DNA of 37,495 bases from a bacterium (lineage in GTDB: Bacteria; Bacillota; Bacilli; Lactobacillales; Streptococcaceae): the NCBI GenBank assembly GCA_905221145.1, contig CAJNCA010000012.1, positions 1 through 37,495 on the forward strand, written 5' to 3'. The notes beneath the pieces are model-generated. The model saw nothing but the letters and a program-made list of their open reading frames with translations, did no database searches and was not told the origin of the DNA. Shown here piece by piece: positions 7,783-15,864 of this stretch (the stretch's first letter is position 1; every line of letters starts with the position of its first letter). A program made the position numbers and the translations under genes.

Positions 7783-7931
7783 TACTCTTCGAAAATCTCT
7801 TCAAACCATGTCAGCGTCGCCTTGCCGTAGATATGGTTACTGACTTCGTCAGTCTTATCTACAACCTCAAAGCAGTGCTTTGAGCAACCTGTGGCTAGCT
7901 TCCTAGTTTGCTCTTTGATTTTCATTGAGTA
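7783..7931 (+). repeat. RUP-like IS630-derived repeat element
   Basis: A 149-bp non-coding element with imperfect terminal inverted repeats, TACTCTTCGAAAATC at the left and the reverse of TACTCAATGAAAATC at the right, both beginning with TA as expected of an IS630-type TA target. Inside are two perfect hairpins: ACTGAC-TTC-GTCAGT, and CTCAAAGCA/TGCTTTGAG. I recognise the sequence as one of the abundant small mobile repeats of pneumococcus and mitis-group genomes, most likely the RUP family. RUP is usually described as about 107 bp, so the name needs checking. Strand is arbitrary. It fills most of the 264-bp gap between the DUF1304 gene and pcp. Confidence 0.75.
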
Positions 7932-7986
7932 TCAGAGGCCAATTCTAGTCTCGCTAGTCCTTTTCACTCCAGAATAAGGGAAATAT

Positions 7987-7995
7987 GTTATACTT
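7987..7995 (+). promoter_or_regulatory. pcp promoter (extended -10)
   Basis: TGtTATACT, an extended -10 about 48 bp before the pcp start, just downstream of the RUP-like element. Confidence 0.5.
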
Positions 7996-8041
7996 GTTTT
8001 TAAGAAAAGAGTCTCATTGAATTGGTTGTAAGGAGCTATAA

Positions 8042-8686
8042 ATGAAAGTATTAGTGACAGGTTTTGAGCCCTTTGGAGGGGAAAAGGTCAATCCAGCCTT
8101 GGAGGCCATTAAAGGTTTACCAGCTGAAATCCATGGTGCTGAGGTCCGTTGGCTAGAAGTGCCGACAGTCTTTCACAAATCGGCCCAAGTATTGGAAGAA
8201 GAAATGAACCGTTATCAACCTGACTTTGTCCTTTGTATCGGCCAAGCAGGTGGAAGAACCAGCTTGACACCTGAGCGAGTAGCCATTAATCAAGATGATG
8301 CACGCATTCCTGATAACGAAGGTAATCAGCCGATTGACCTTCCCATTCGAGCGGACGGTGCTTCGGCCTACTTTAGTAGTTTGCCGATTAAAGCGATGGT
8401 TCAAGCTATAAAAAAAGAGGGATTGCCGGCCTCTGTTTCCAATACGGCAGGGACTTTTGTCTGCAATCATTTGATGTATCAGGCCCTCTATTTGGTCGAA
8501 AAGAAATTTCCACATGTTAAGGCAGGTTTTATGCATATTCCTTATATGATGGAACAGGTGGTGAATCGACCGACTACTCCAGCTATGAGTTTAGTGGATA
8601 TTAGGCGGGGGATAGAAGCGGCAATCGACGCCATGATAGAACATGGAGATCAGGATCTCAAGTTGGTAGGCGGAGAAACTCATTGA
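8042..8686 (+). CDS. pcp: Pyrrolidone-carboxylate peptidase (pyroglutamyl peptidase I)
   Basis: A 214-aa cytosolic cysteine peptidase (family C15) that removes N-terminal pyroglutamate from peptides. The catalytic triad is visible at E78 (LTPERVAIN), C141 ([12 protein letters not shown]) and H165 (AGFMHIPY), with the same internal spacing as the Bacillus enzyme. The N-terminus [19 protein letters not shown] is diagnostic. RBS AAGGAGCTATAA precedes ATG 8042. Monocistronic, with a hairpin terminator shared with the convergent gene. Confidence 0.96.
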   Translation: MKVLVTGFEPFGGEKVNPALEAIKGLPAEIHGAEVRWLEVPTVFHKSAQVLEEEMNRYQPDFVLCIGQAGGRTSLTPERVAINQDDARIPDNEGNQPIDLPIRADGASAYFSSLPIKAMVQAIKKEGLPASVSNTAGTFVCNHLMYQALYLVEKKFPHVKAGFMHIPYMMEQVVNRPTTPAMSLVDIRRGIEAAIDAMIEHGDQDLKLVGGETH

Positions 8687-8690
8687 TAGA

Positions 8691-8722
8691 AAAAAGCTTG
8701 AGGGAAAACCTTCAAGCTTTTG
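8691..8722. terminator. Bidirectional terminator pcp / DUF975 gene
   Basis: AAAAAGCTTGAGGG pairs with CCTTCAAGCTTTT around an AAAA loop. A tracts on one side and T tracts on the other let it act on both strands; it overlaps the stop codon of the minus-strand gene. Confidence 0.75.
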
Positions 8723-9569
8723 GACGTTTTCGAGCTAGTACTGCTCGGTAAAAAATTATTTTATTGATTTGAATATAGGGAAGAAGTGAGAAACTAGCAA
8801 TTCCAAAGGTAATCCAATTGAGGAAGTACCAAGGAAGGAGTTGTAAGTCTAGGACAAAACGCTGAAACTTGTAACCTTTCATTAGAAAACGGCTGGTTTT
8901 AAGAATTTGTCCTGGTTTAGCTTGGCCCAAGTCTAGAGTGTCACAGAGGAGCAATTCTACCTGTGAATAGGCATAGTATTGTGGGATATAGAGACTATTT
9001 CCCACAATCATCAAGAGGATACTTGCTAGGAAGTAAAGACCAAAGGTCATGAGGAAACGCTCAGTTTCAACTGACGTGAGATCCAGATTGGGAAATTCAG
9101 GATGAAGGGCAACGAATTTCTTTGCTAAAAAGCTACTGTAAAAGAGGAAGTAAATCCCAAGTAAGCTAGGAATGCTCCATAAGAAGAGATAGAAACGTTT
9201 GAGAAGGAGAGTCAAAAAAGTTTGTGAAAAGTGCTCTTCGTTAAATAGAGCCAGACTATTTTTGACGGATAGTTCTGTATCAGGATTCTTGATGAGTTTC
9301 AGTGTTGTATAAACGGAACTGGTTAGAAGTATTGTTCCAATAAAGGAGACTAATAGGGGAAATAGGTAGGCTTGGAATACATGACCAAGCACGCTTAAAA
9401 AGGATTGCTCTAAAATAGACTCGTTGATGCGCTCTAAGGGATTGAGGAAGCAAGACAAAATGACCAGCATGCTAGGTAAGAGATAGACGAGAAAGAGGCG
9501 GGGATTTTCAGCTTGAAATTGTCTGGCCTGCAGACGAATGGTTTTTAAATCAATTTTTGGGTATTTCAT
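8712..9569 (-). CDS. DUF975 family membrane protein
   Basis: A 285-aa protein with about five or six membrane segments (for example LFLVYLLPSMLVILSCF, YLFPLLVSFIGTILL, FYLFLWSIPSLLGIYFLFY, FGLYFLASILLMIVG, WYFLNWITFGIASFSLLPY), matching the DUF975 group of Gram-positive membrane proteins of unknown role. I chose ATG 9569 (MKYPKIDLKT). The in-frame ATG at 9587 has no ribosome-binding site and lies upstream of the predicted -10. TATAAT occupies 9581-9576 on this strand, so transcription would start at or next to the ATG: a possible leaderless message. Divergent from tgt. Confidence 0.75.
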   Translation of the reverse strand: MKYPKIDLKTIRLQARQFQAENPRLFLVYLLPSMLVILSCFLNPLERINESILEQSFLSVLGHVFQAYLFPLLVSFIGTILLTSSVYTTLKLIKNPDTELSVKNSLALFNEEHFSQTFLTLLLKRFYLFLWSIPSLLGIYFLFYSSFLAKKFVALHPEFPNLDLTSVETERFLMTFGLYFLASILLMIVGNSLYIPQYYAYSQVELLLCDTLDLGQAKPGQILKTSRFLMKGYKFQRFVLDLQLLPWYFLNWITFGIASFSLLPYIQINKIIFYRAVLARKRPKA

Positions 9570-9575
9570 TCTCTC

Positions 9576-9581
9576 ATTATA
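9576..9581 (-). promoter_or_regulatory. -10 of the DUF975 gene, six bases before ATG
   Basis: TATAAT on the minus strand followed by GAGAGA and then ATG. A -35 at 17 bp spacing is poor (TGGAAC). Confidence 0.5.
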
Positions 9582-9592
9582 CACCATAGTTC

Positions 9593-9621
9593 GTGACAGT
9601 TCCAGCTTTTTTTGATAAAAT
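9593..9621 (+). promoter_or_regulatory. tgt promoter
   Basis: GTGACA (9593-9598), 17-bp spacer, TAAAAT (9616-9621) with an extended TGa element. Predicted start near 9628, giving a leader of about 60 nt. Confidence 0.7.
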
Positions 9622-9630
9622 CATACAGTA

Positions 9631-9681
9631 TGCCCTTGGGCACAAAGTATGAACTGGGACTGTTTTTCCCAGCTTCGGAGG
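9631..9681 (+). promoter_or_regulatory. tgt 5' leader with a tRNA-anticodon-like hairpin next to the RBS
   Basis: The leader has two hairpins. The first is TGCC-CTTG-GGCA (9631-9642). The second is stem CTGGGA (9654-9659) / TCCCAG (9667-9672) with a 7-nt loop CTGTTTT (9660-9666), flanked by GAA/TTC. The loop places T-G-T at positions equivalent to 33-35 of a tRNA anticodon loop, the signal used by bacterial Tgt. The GGAGG ribosome-binding site follows at 9677-9681. Autoregulation by Tgt is my inference. Confidence 0.45.
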
Positions 9682-9684
9682 TAA

Positions 9685-10830
<1,146 letters not shown>

Positions 10831-10850
10831 AATGGAATTGATATAAGCTA

Positions 10851-10880
10851 AAAATCCTAAGTTTTCTCTTAGGATTTTTC
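10851..10880 (+). terminator. tgt terminator
   Basis: AAAATCCTAAG (10851-10861) pairs with CTTAGGATTTT (10868-10878) and a T-rich tract follows. Confidence 0.85.
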
Positions 10881-10930
10881 TTCTTTTTTTGATAGAATAA
10901 GGTGTATAATGAAAGGGAGAATAAACTCGT

Positions 10931-12748
10931 ATGCGCATTAAATGGTTTTCCTTGATTAGGATTACAGGTTTACTTTTGGTACTCTTGTATCATTTCTTTC
11001 AGACCATCTTTCCTGGAGGATTTTTCGGGGTAGATGTCTTTTTCACGTTTTCAGGATTCCTGATTACAGCTCTACTCATCGAAGAATTTTCTAAAAATCA
11101 TGAGATTGACTTGATAGGATTTTTTAGGAGACGTTTTTATCGGATTGTGCCACCTGTGGTTTTGATGGTCTTGGTGACCATGCCTTTTACTTTTCTAGTT
11201 CGCCAAGATTATGTGGCTGGAATTGGCGGTCAGATTGCAGGTGTCTTAGGCTTCATGACCAACTTCTATGAACTCCTAACAGGTGGGAGTTATGAATCTC
11301 AGTTCATTCCACATTTGTTTGTTCATAATTGGAGCTTGGCTGTTGAGGTGCACTACTATATTCTTTGGGGATTGGCAGTTTGGTTCTTATCGAAACAGTC
11401 TAGATCAAATGGTCAGTTGAGAGGGATGGTTTTTCTCTTGTCAGCTGCTGCCTTCTTGATTAGTTTCTTCTCCATGTTTATTGGTAGTTTTCTAGTAACC
11501 TCTTATTCCTCTGTTTACTTCTCCAGTTTAACTCATGTCTATCCATTCTTTTTGGGAAGTGTGTTAGCAACTATCGTAGGTGTTCGTCAGACGACTTCCC
11601 TAGTTAAGCAATTGGATAAAATCTGGGATTTACGCAAGACCCTTTTAGTTTTTGGGGGAGGTTTTGGCTTTTTACTCATTTTGACCTTCTTTGTCAAATT
11701 TACCTATCTCTTTGCCTATCTTATGGGCTTCTTGCTTGCCAGTCTTGCAGCCCTTGCTATGATTCTGGCGGCGCGTGTCTTGCATGAAAAGACTCCTAAC
11801 GTGCAGGAGCCAAAGATTATTAGCTTTTTAGCAGATACTAGCTATGCGGTTTATCTCTTCCATTGGCCTTTCTATATCATTTTTTCACAGTTGACATCAA
11901 ATCTTTTTGCTGTGTTACTGACTTTGATTTTTTCTTATGGATTTGCCAGTCTGTCATTTTATGTGTTGGAACCTTGGATCGCAGGAAAGAACACACCTAT
12001 TATACAAACTCTCCGTCCCTTGCCTCATATCCACACAATCCTTGCAGCAAGTACAGGTATCTTGACCTTCATTGTCTTCTTAGTGACCTTGTTGGCGCCA
12101 CAAGTCGGAGCTTTTGAGACGGACTTAACTGTCAATGGTTTGAAGCAAGCCGCGACAAATATTGGCCAGACCAAGTTGATGGCAGAACGGGCAGAAGCTG
12201 ATAGTTTAGGAATTGCTGATGGCACTATGTTAATTGGTGACTCGGTGGCCTTAAGGGCAAATACAGCCCTACAGACAGCTCTTCCTGGAGCACAGATTAA
12301 TGCGCAGGTTAGCAGAACAACCAAGACTGCCAATGAAATAATGCTAAACAATGGCCAGAATAAATTTTTACCTAAGATGGTGGTCATTGCTACTGGGGTA
12401 AATAATCCTGAAAATTACAAGGAAGACTGGGATAGTATCGTGAAAAATCTTCCTAAGGGCCACCATATGGTTTTGGTGACTCCTTATGAGGGAGATAAGA
12501 CAAAAGAGACCTATGCCATCGTTGAGAAGGCTGCTGCCTACATGAGAGAATTGGCAGAGAAGACTCCTTATATCACGATAGCCGATTGGAATCAAGCTGC
12601 TAAGGAACATCCAGAAATTTGGACTGGAACAGACCAGGTTCACTTCGGAAGTGACAATAGTAAAATTGAAGCAGGAGCTAAATTGTATGCAGATACCATT
12701 GCTACAGCCTTGCAAACAGCTCAAGACAAGCCAGTCAAATCAAAATAA
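10931..12748 (+). CDS. OatA-like membrane O-acyltransferase (acyltransferase 3 plus SGNH domain)
   Basis: A 605-aa membrane enzyme. Residues 1-390 form about ten or eleven membrane helices of the acyltransferase-3 family (starts RITGLLLVLLYHFFQTIFPGG; GVDVFFTFSGFLI; FFRRRFYRIVPP). Residues about 410-600 are an extracellular SGNH-type domain with G-D-S438 near TMLIGDSVALRA and D568-x-x-H571 (DQVH), giving a Ser-Asp-His set. This domain order is that of OatA/Adr, which O-acetylate peptidoglycan and confer lysozyme resistance; other cell-surface polymers are possible targets. It has its own -10 (TATAAT near 10905) and terminator, so it is a single-gene insertion between tgt and nagA. Confidence 0.88.
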   Translation: MRIKWFSLIRITGLLLVLLYHFFQTIFPGGFFGVDVFFTFSGFLITALLIEEFSKNHEIDLIGFFRRRFYRIVPPVVLMVLVTMPFTFLVRQDYVAGIGGQIAGVLGFMTNFYELLTGGSYESQFIPHLFVHNWSLAVEVHYYILWGLAVWFLSKQSRSNGQLRGMVFLLSAAAFLISFFSMFIGSFLVTSYSSVYFSSLTHVYPFFLGSVLATIVGVRQTTSLVKQLDKIWDLRKTLLVFGGGFGFLLILTFFVKFTYLFAYLMGFLLASLAALAMILAARVLHEKTPNVQEPKIISFLADTSYAVYLFHWPFYIIFSQLTSNLFAVLLTLIFSYGFASLSFYVLEPWIAGKNTPIIQTLRPLPHIHTILAASTGILTFIVFLVTLLAPQVGAFETDLTVNGLKQAATNIGQTKLMAERAEADSLGIADGTMLIGDSVALRANTALQTALPGAQINAQVSRTTKTANEIMLNNGQNKFLPKMVVIATGVNNPENYKEDWDSIVKNLPKGHHMVLVTPYEGDKTKETYAIVEKAAAYMRELAEKTPYITIADWNQAAKEHPEIWTGTDQVHFGSDNSKIEAGAKLYADTIATALQTAQDKPVKSK

Positions 12749-12764
12749 CGTGTATTTAAAAGAG

Positions 12765-12790
12765 AAGAGTTGGAGAAATCCAGCTCTTTT
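12765..12790 (+). terminator. Terminator of the acyltransferase gene
   Basis: AAGAGTTGGA (12765-12774), GAAA loop, TCCAGCTCTT (12779-12788), then T residues. Confidence 0.8.
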
Positions 12791-12806
12791 AAAATATCTC
12801 TAGAAA

Positions 12807-12849
12807 ATAGGTCTATACCATTTACAAATAAAAAAGAAAGGTTTATAAT
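12807..12849 (+). promoter_or_regulatory. nagA promoter with a NagR-type operator
   Basis: TTTACA (12821-12826), 17-bp spacer, TATAAT (12844-12849). Directly upstream is GGTCTATACC (12810-12819), in the form GGT-N4-ACC, matching the core of GntR/HutC-type NagR/DasR operators (GGTCTAnACC) and abutting the -35. Binding would block RNA polymerase; in this family release is by glucosamine-6-phosphate or N-acetylglucosamine-6-phosphate. Confidence 0.65.
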
Positions 12850-12899
12850 GTAATTGACATAATAAATTGTAGAATCAATCTTTTAAGGAGGTTAACATT

Positions 12900-14051
12900 A
12901 TGCCTAACTATATTAAAGCGGATCAGTTTTTCTACCCACACGGGGTTCGTCGTGGTGGTTACTTGGAACTTGTGGATGGCAAGTTTGGAAAACATGTAGA
13001 ACAGATTCCTGAAGGAGCTGAGGTGATTGACTATACAGGTTATAGCATTGCCCCAGGACTTGTAGATACCCACATTCATGGATTTGGAGGTGTGGATGTT
13101 ATGGACAATAACATCGAAGGAACGCTTCATACCATGAGTGAAGGATTGCTTAGCACTGGTGTTACCAGCTTCTTACCAACAACTTTGACTTCCTCTTATG
13201 AGCAATTGCTTGCGGTAACTGAAAATATCGGTGCCCGTTATCAGGAAGCAAGTGGAGCCAAGATTCGTGGTATTTACTTTGAGGGGCCTTATTTCACAGA
13301 GAAATACAAGGGGGCTCAAAATCCTGCCTACATGAAAGATCCTCGTATGGATGAGTTTCGTGCTTGGCAAAAAGCAGCTAATGGCTTGCTTAATAAAATT
13401 GCCCTTGCACCAGAGCGTGAAGGTGCAGAAGACTTTGTACGGACTATCACCGGAGAAGGCGTAACGGTTGCTCTTGGACACTCAAATGCGACATTTGATG
13501 AGGCTAAGAAAGCAGTAGATGCTGGAGCGAGCGTTTGGGTACATGCCTACAATGGCATGCGTGGTTTGACTCACCGTGAACTCGGTATGGTTGGAGCCAT
13601 GTATGAATTGCCACATACTTACGCTGAATTGATTTGTGATGGTCACCACGTAGATCCAAAGGCCTGTGATATCTTGCTCAAACAAAAGGGAACTGAAAAT
13701 ATTGCCCTTATCACAGACTGTATGACAGCTGGTGGCTTGGAAGACGGTGACTACATGTTGGGAGAATTCCCAGTAGTGGTTGCCAATGGAACTGCACGCC
13801 TTAAATCTACAGGCAATTTGGCAGGTTCTATCCTCAAACTCAAAGATGGTTTGAAGAATGTGGTCGAATGGGGAATTGCGAATCCGCATGAAGCAGTCAT
13901 GATGGCCAGTCTCAACCCAGCAAAATCTGTTCATATCGATGATGTCTGTGGCCAAATCCGTGAAGGCTACGACGCTGACTTTATCGTATTAGATAAAGAT
14001 TTGGAATTGGTAGCAACCTACTTAGACGGTGTGAAACGTTATCAAGCATAA
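12900..14051 (+). CDS. nagA: N-acetylglucosamine-6-phosphate deacetylase
   Basis: A 383-aa cytosolic amidohydrolase that removes acetate from GlcNAc-6-P, feeding amino sugars from mucins or wall recycling into glycolysis. Metal and active-site motifs: H58-x-H60 in DTHIHGFGG, EGPY near 129, the GHSNAT loop, HAYNGM, and the catalytic Asp in LITDCMTAGG. RBS AAGGAGG before ATG 12900. Expected length for the family. It has its own promoter with a NagR-like site and is followed by a hairpin terminator; nagB is not adjacent. Confidence 0.96.
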   Translation: MPNYIKADQFFYPHGVRRGGYLELVDGKFGKHVEQIPEGAEVIDYTGYSIAPGLVDTHIHGFGGVDVMDNNIEGTLHTMSEGLLSTGVTSFLPTTLTSSYEQLLAVTENIGARYQEASGAKIRGIYFEGPYFTEKYKGAQNPAYMKDPRMDEFRAWQKAANGLLNKIALAPEREGAEDFVRTITGEGVTVALGHSNATFDEAKKAVDAGASVWVHAYNGMRGLTHRELGMVGAMYELPHTYAELICDGHHVDPKACDILLKQKGTENIALITDCMTAGGLEDGDYMLGEFPVVVANGTARLKSTGNLAGSILKLKDGLKNVVEWGIANPHEAVMMASLNPAKSVHIDDVCGQIREGYDADFIVLDKDLELVATYLDGVKRYQA

Positions 14052-14055
14052 AAGA

Positions 14056-14090
14056 GAAGGCAGAAGTTAGAGACAAGCTTCTGCTTTTTT
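14056..14090 (+). terminator. nagA terminator
   Basis: Stem AAGGCAGAAG / CTTCTGCTTT with an 11-nt loop, followed by a run of Ts. Confidence 0.75.
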
Positions 14091-14101
14091 ATGTATGGTA
14101 C

Positions 14102-14113
14102 TTTACCGGTAAA
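14102..14113. promoter_or_regulatory. Perfect palindrome upstream of the alcohol dehydrogenase gene
   Basis: TTTACCGGTAAA is a 12-bp perfect dyad in an AT-rich 120-bp leader. It may be a repressor or activator site for the dehydrogenase gene. No known regulator is assigned. Confidence 0.35.
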
Positions 14114-14213
14114 TAAAAAAGTTAAAAAAATCACAAAAAAACTTGAACAAACAAATGAAAAGGCTTACAATTATATTATAAATAGTACAAATAAAAAAAC
14201 GGAGGAGTGCTTT

Positions 14214-15272
14214 ATGAAAGCCTATACTTATGTTAAACCAGGACTTGCTTCTTTTGTTGATGTAGACAAACCAGTTATTCGCAAGCCAACAGACGCTATT
14301 GTGCGTATCGTAAAAACCACTATTTGTGGAACAGACCTCCATATTATCAAAGGGGATGTTCCTGCTTGCCAAAGTGGTACCATTCTTGGTCACGAAGGAA
14401 TTGGGATTGTTGAAGAAGTTGGAGAAGGAGTGTCTAACTTCAAAAAAGGCGACAAGGTTTTGATTTCTTGTGTCTGTGCCTGTGGTAAATGCTACTACTG
14501 TAAAAAAGGAATTTATGCCCACTGTGAAGACGAAGGGGGCTGGATTTTCGGTCACTTGATTGATGGTATGCAGGCTGAATATCTACGTGTCCCTCATGCA
14601 GATAACACTCTTTACCACACTCCAGAAGACTTGTCAGATGAAGCTTTGGTTATGCTATCAGACATTCTGCCTACTGGATATGAAATTGGTGTCTTGAAAG
14701 GGAAAGTAGAACCTGGTTGTAGTGTAGCCATTATTGGTTCAGGACCAGTTGGATTGGCTGCTCTTTTGACGGCTCAGTTCTACTCACCAGCTAAATTGAT
14801 TATGGTGGACCTAGATGATAATCGCTTGGAAACAGCTTTATCATTCGGTGCGACTCATAAGGTTAATTCTTCAGACCCTGAAAAAGCCATTAAAGAAATT
14901 TATGATTTGACAGATGGCCGTGGTGTAGATGTCGCTATCGAAGCTGTTGGTATTCCTGCAACATTTGATTTCTGTCAAAAAATTATCGGTGTAGACGGAA
15001 CAGTTGCCAACTGTGGTGTACATGGTAAACCAGTTGAATTCGATTTGGACAAACTTTGGATCCGCAACATCAATGTAACAACTGGTTTGGTATCTACAAA
15101 TACCACTCCACAATTGTTGAAAGCACTAGAAAGTCATAAAATTGAACCAGAAAAATTGGTAACTCATTATTTCAAACTAAGTGAAATTGAAAAAGCCTAT
15201 GAAGTCTTCGGTAAGGCAGCAGACCACCATGCAATTAAGGTCATTATTGAAAATGATATCTCAGAAGCTTAA
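14214..15272 (+). CDS. Zinc-dependent alcohol dehydrogenase (MDR family)
   Basis: A 352-aa NAD(P)-dependent medium-chain dehydrogenase. Catalytic-zinc ligands: C38 (TTICGTDLH), H60 and E61 (GHEGIG). Structural zinc: C90, C93, C96 and C104. Rossmann motif IGSGPVGLAA near 184. I chose ATG 14214 (MKAYTYVKPG) because GGAGGAGTGCTTT precedes it; the reading frame open from 14091 runs through the nagA terminator and is not coding. Oxidises or reduces an alcohol/aldehyde pair; substrate unknown. Ends in a terminator at 15309, so it is monocistronic. Confidence 0.92.
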   Translation: MKAYTYVKPGLASFVDVDKPVIRKPTDAIVRIVKTTICGTDLHIIKGDVPACQSGTILGHEGIGIVEEVGEGVSNFKKGDKVLISCVCACGKCYYCKKGIYAHCEDEGGWIFGHLIDGMQAEYLRVPHADNTLYHTPEDLSDEALVMLSDILPTGYEIGVLKGKVEPGCSVAIIGSGPVGLAALLTAQFYSPAKLIMVDLDDNRLETALSFGATHKVNSSDPEKAIKEIYDLTDGRGVDVAIEAVGIPATFDFCQKIIGVDGTVANCGVHGKPVEFDLDKLWIRNINVTTGLVSTNTTPQLLKALESHKIEPEKLVTHYFKLSEIEKAYEVFGKAADHHAIKVIIENDISEA

Positions 15273-15308
15273 GAACCAAAAAGTTTTTATCATATAAGCA
15301 AATAGAAA

Positions 15309-15339
15309 TTCAGTCATCCATCAGATGGCTGGATTTTTT
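15309..15339 (+). terminator. Terminator of the alcohol dehydrogenase gene
   Basis: TTCAGTCATC (15309-15318) pairs with GATGGCTGGA (15324-15333) with two wobbles, followed by TTTTTT. Confidence 0.8.
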
Positions 15340-15422
15340 ATCAAAAAATTAAGAAATGAGCATATTTCTTTCCTTGTTTGGCGGAATTGGTTATAATATA
15401 CGGTACAAAGGAATGAATGAAT

Positions 15423-15788
15423 ATGTATCGTGTTATAGAAATGTACGGAGATTTTGAACCATGGTGGTTCTTAGAAGGTTGGGAAGAAGATATTGTAGCA
15501 AGTAAGAAATTTGATCAGTATTATGATGCTCTCAAATACTACAAGACTTGCTGGTTTAGATTGGAACAAGAATCCCCTCTTTATAAAAGTAGAAGCGACT
15601 TGATGACCATTTTTTGGGATCCAGAAGACCAACGTTGGTGTGATGAATGTGATGAGTATTTACAACAATACCATTCGTTGGCTCTTTTGCAGGATGAGCA
15701 GGTTATCCCAGATGAAAAACTACGCCCAGGCTATGAAAAACAAACAGGTCAGGAAAGGCACCGTTCTTGCCGTATGAAAGTAAAATAG
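15423..15788 (+). CDS. DUF1033 family protein
   Basis: A 121-aa, Trp- and Tyr-rich acidic cytosolic protein matching the small DUF1033 family of lactic acid bacteria (function unknown). The conserved-looking block is MYRVIEMYGDFEPWWFLEGW at the N-terminus, then FWDPEDQRWCDECDEYLQQ. ATG 15423 is preferred to ATG 15417 because the AAAGGA ribosome-binding site then has a better distance. It has a TATAAT at 15392-15397. It lies directly upstream of the comG operon but is separated from it by a terminator and by the competence promoter. Confidence 0.8.
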   Translation: MYRVIEMYGDFEPWWFLEGWEEDIVASKKFDQYYDALKYYKTCWFRLEQESPLYKSRSDLMTIFWDPEDQRWCDECDEYLQQYHSLALLQDEQVIPDEKLRPGYEKQTGQERHRSCRMKVK

Positions 15789-15790
15789 AG

Positions 15791-15822
15791 AAAAAGTAAC
15801 TTTTTTGAAGTTGCTTTTTTTA
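15791..15822 (+). terminator. Terminator between the DUF1033 gene and comGA
   Basis: AAAAAGTAACTT (15791-15802) pairs with AAGTTGCTTTTT (15808-15819) and a T run follows. It isolates the competence operon from upstream transcription. Confidence 0.8.
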
Positions 15823-15836
15823 TTTTTCCAAATCTT

Positions 15837-15844
15837 TGCGAATA
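15837..15844 (+). promoter_or_regulatory. ComX (sigma-X) cin-box promoter of the comG operon
   Basis: TGCGAATA, one base from the streptococcal cin-box consensus TACGAATA, with the T-rich upstream stretch usual at these promoters and 20 bp before ATG 15865. No sigma-A -10 is visible, so expression should require ComX. Confidence 0.8.
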
Positions 15845-15864
15845 GTATAGGTGAGGAGGTAAGT

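Noticed and set aside
10885..10912. TTGATA as -35 for the acyltransferase TATAAT
   Set aside because: The spacing is only about 10 bp, too short for a sigma-A promoter; only the -10 is credible.
13173..13955. Long antisense frames inside nagA (102 and 157 codons)
   Set aside because: No ribosome-binding site or promoter, and composition typical of the reverse strand of a well-expressed gene.
14091..14213. 41-residue N-terminal extension of the alcohol dehydrogenase
   Set aside because: It begins inside the nagA terminator, is Lys/Asn-rich AT noise, and the true ATG has a strong ribosome-binding site.
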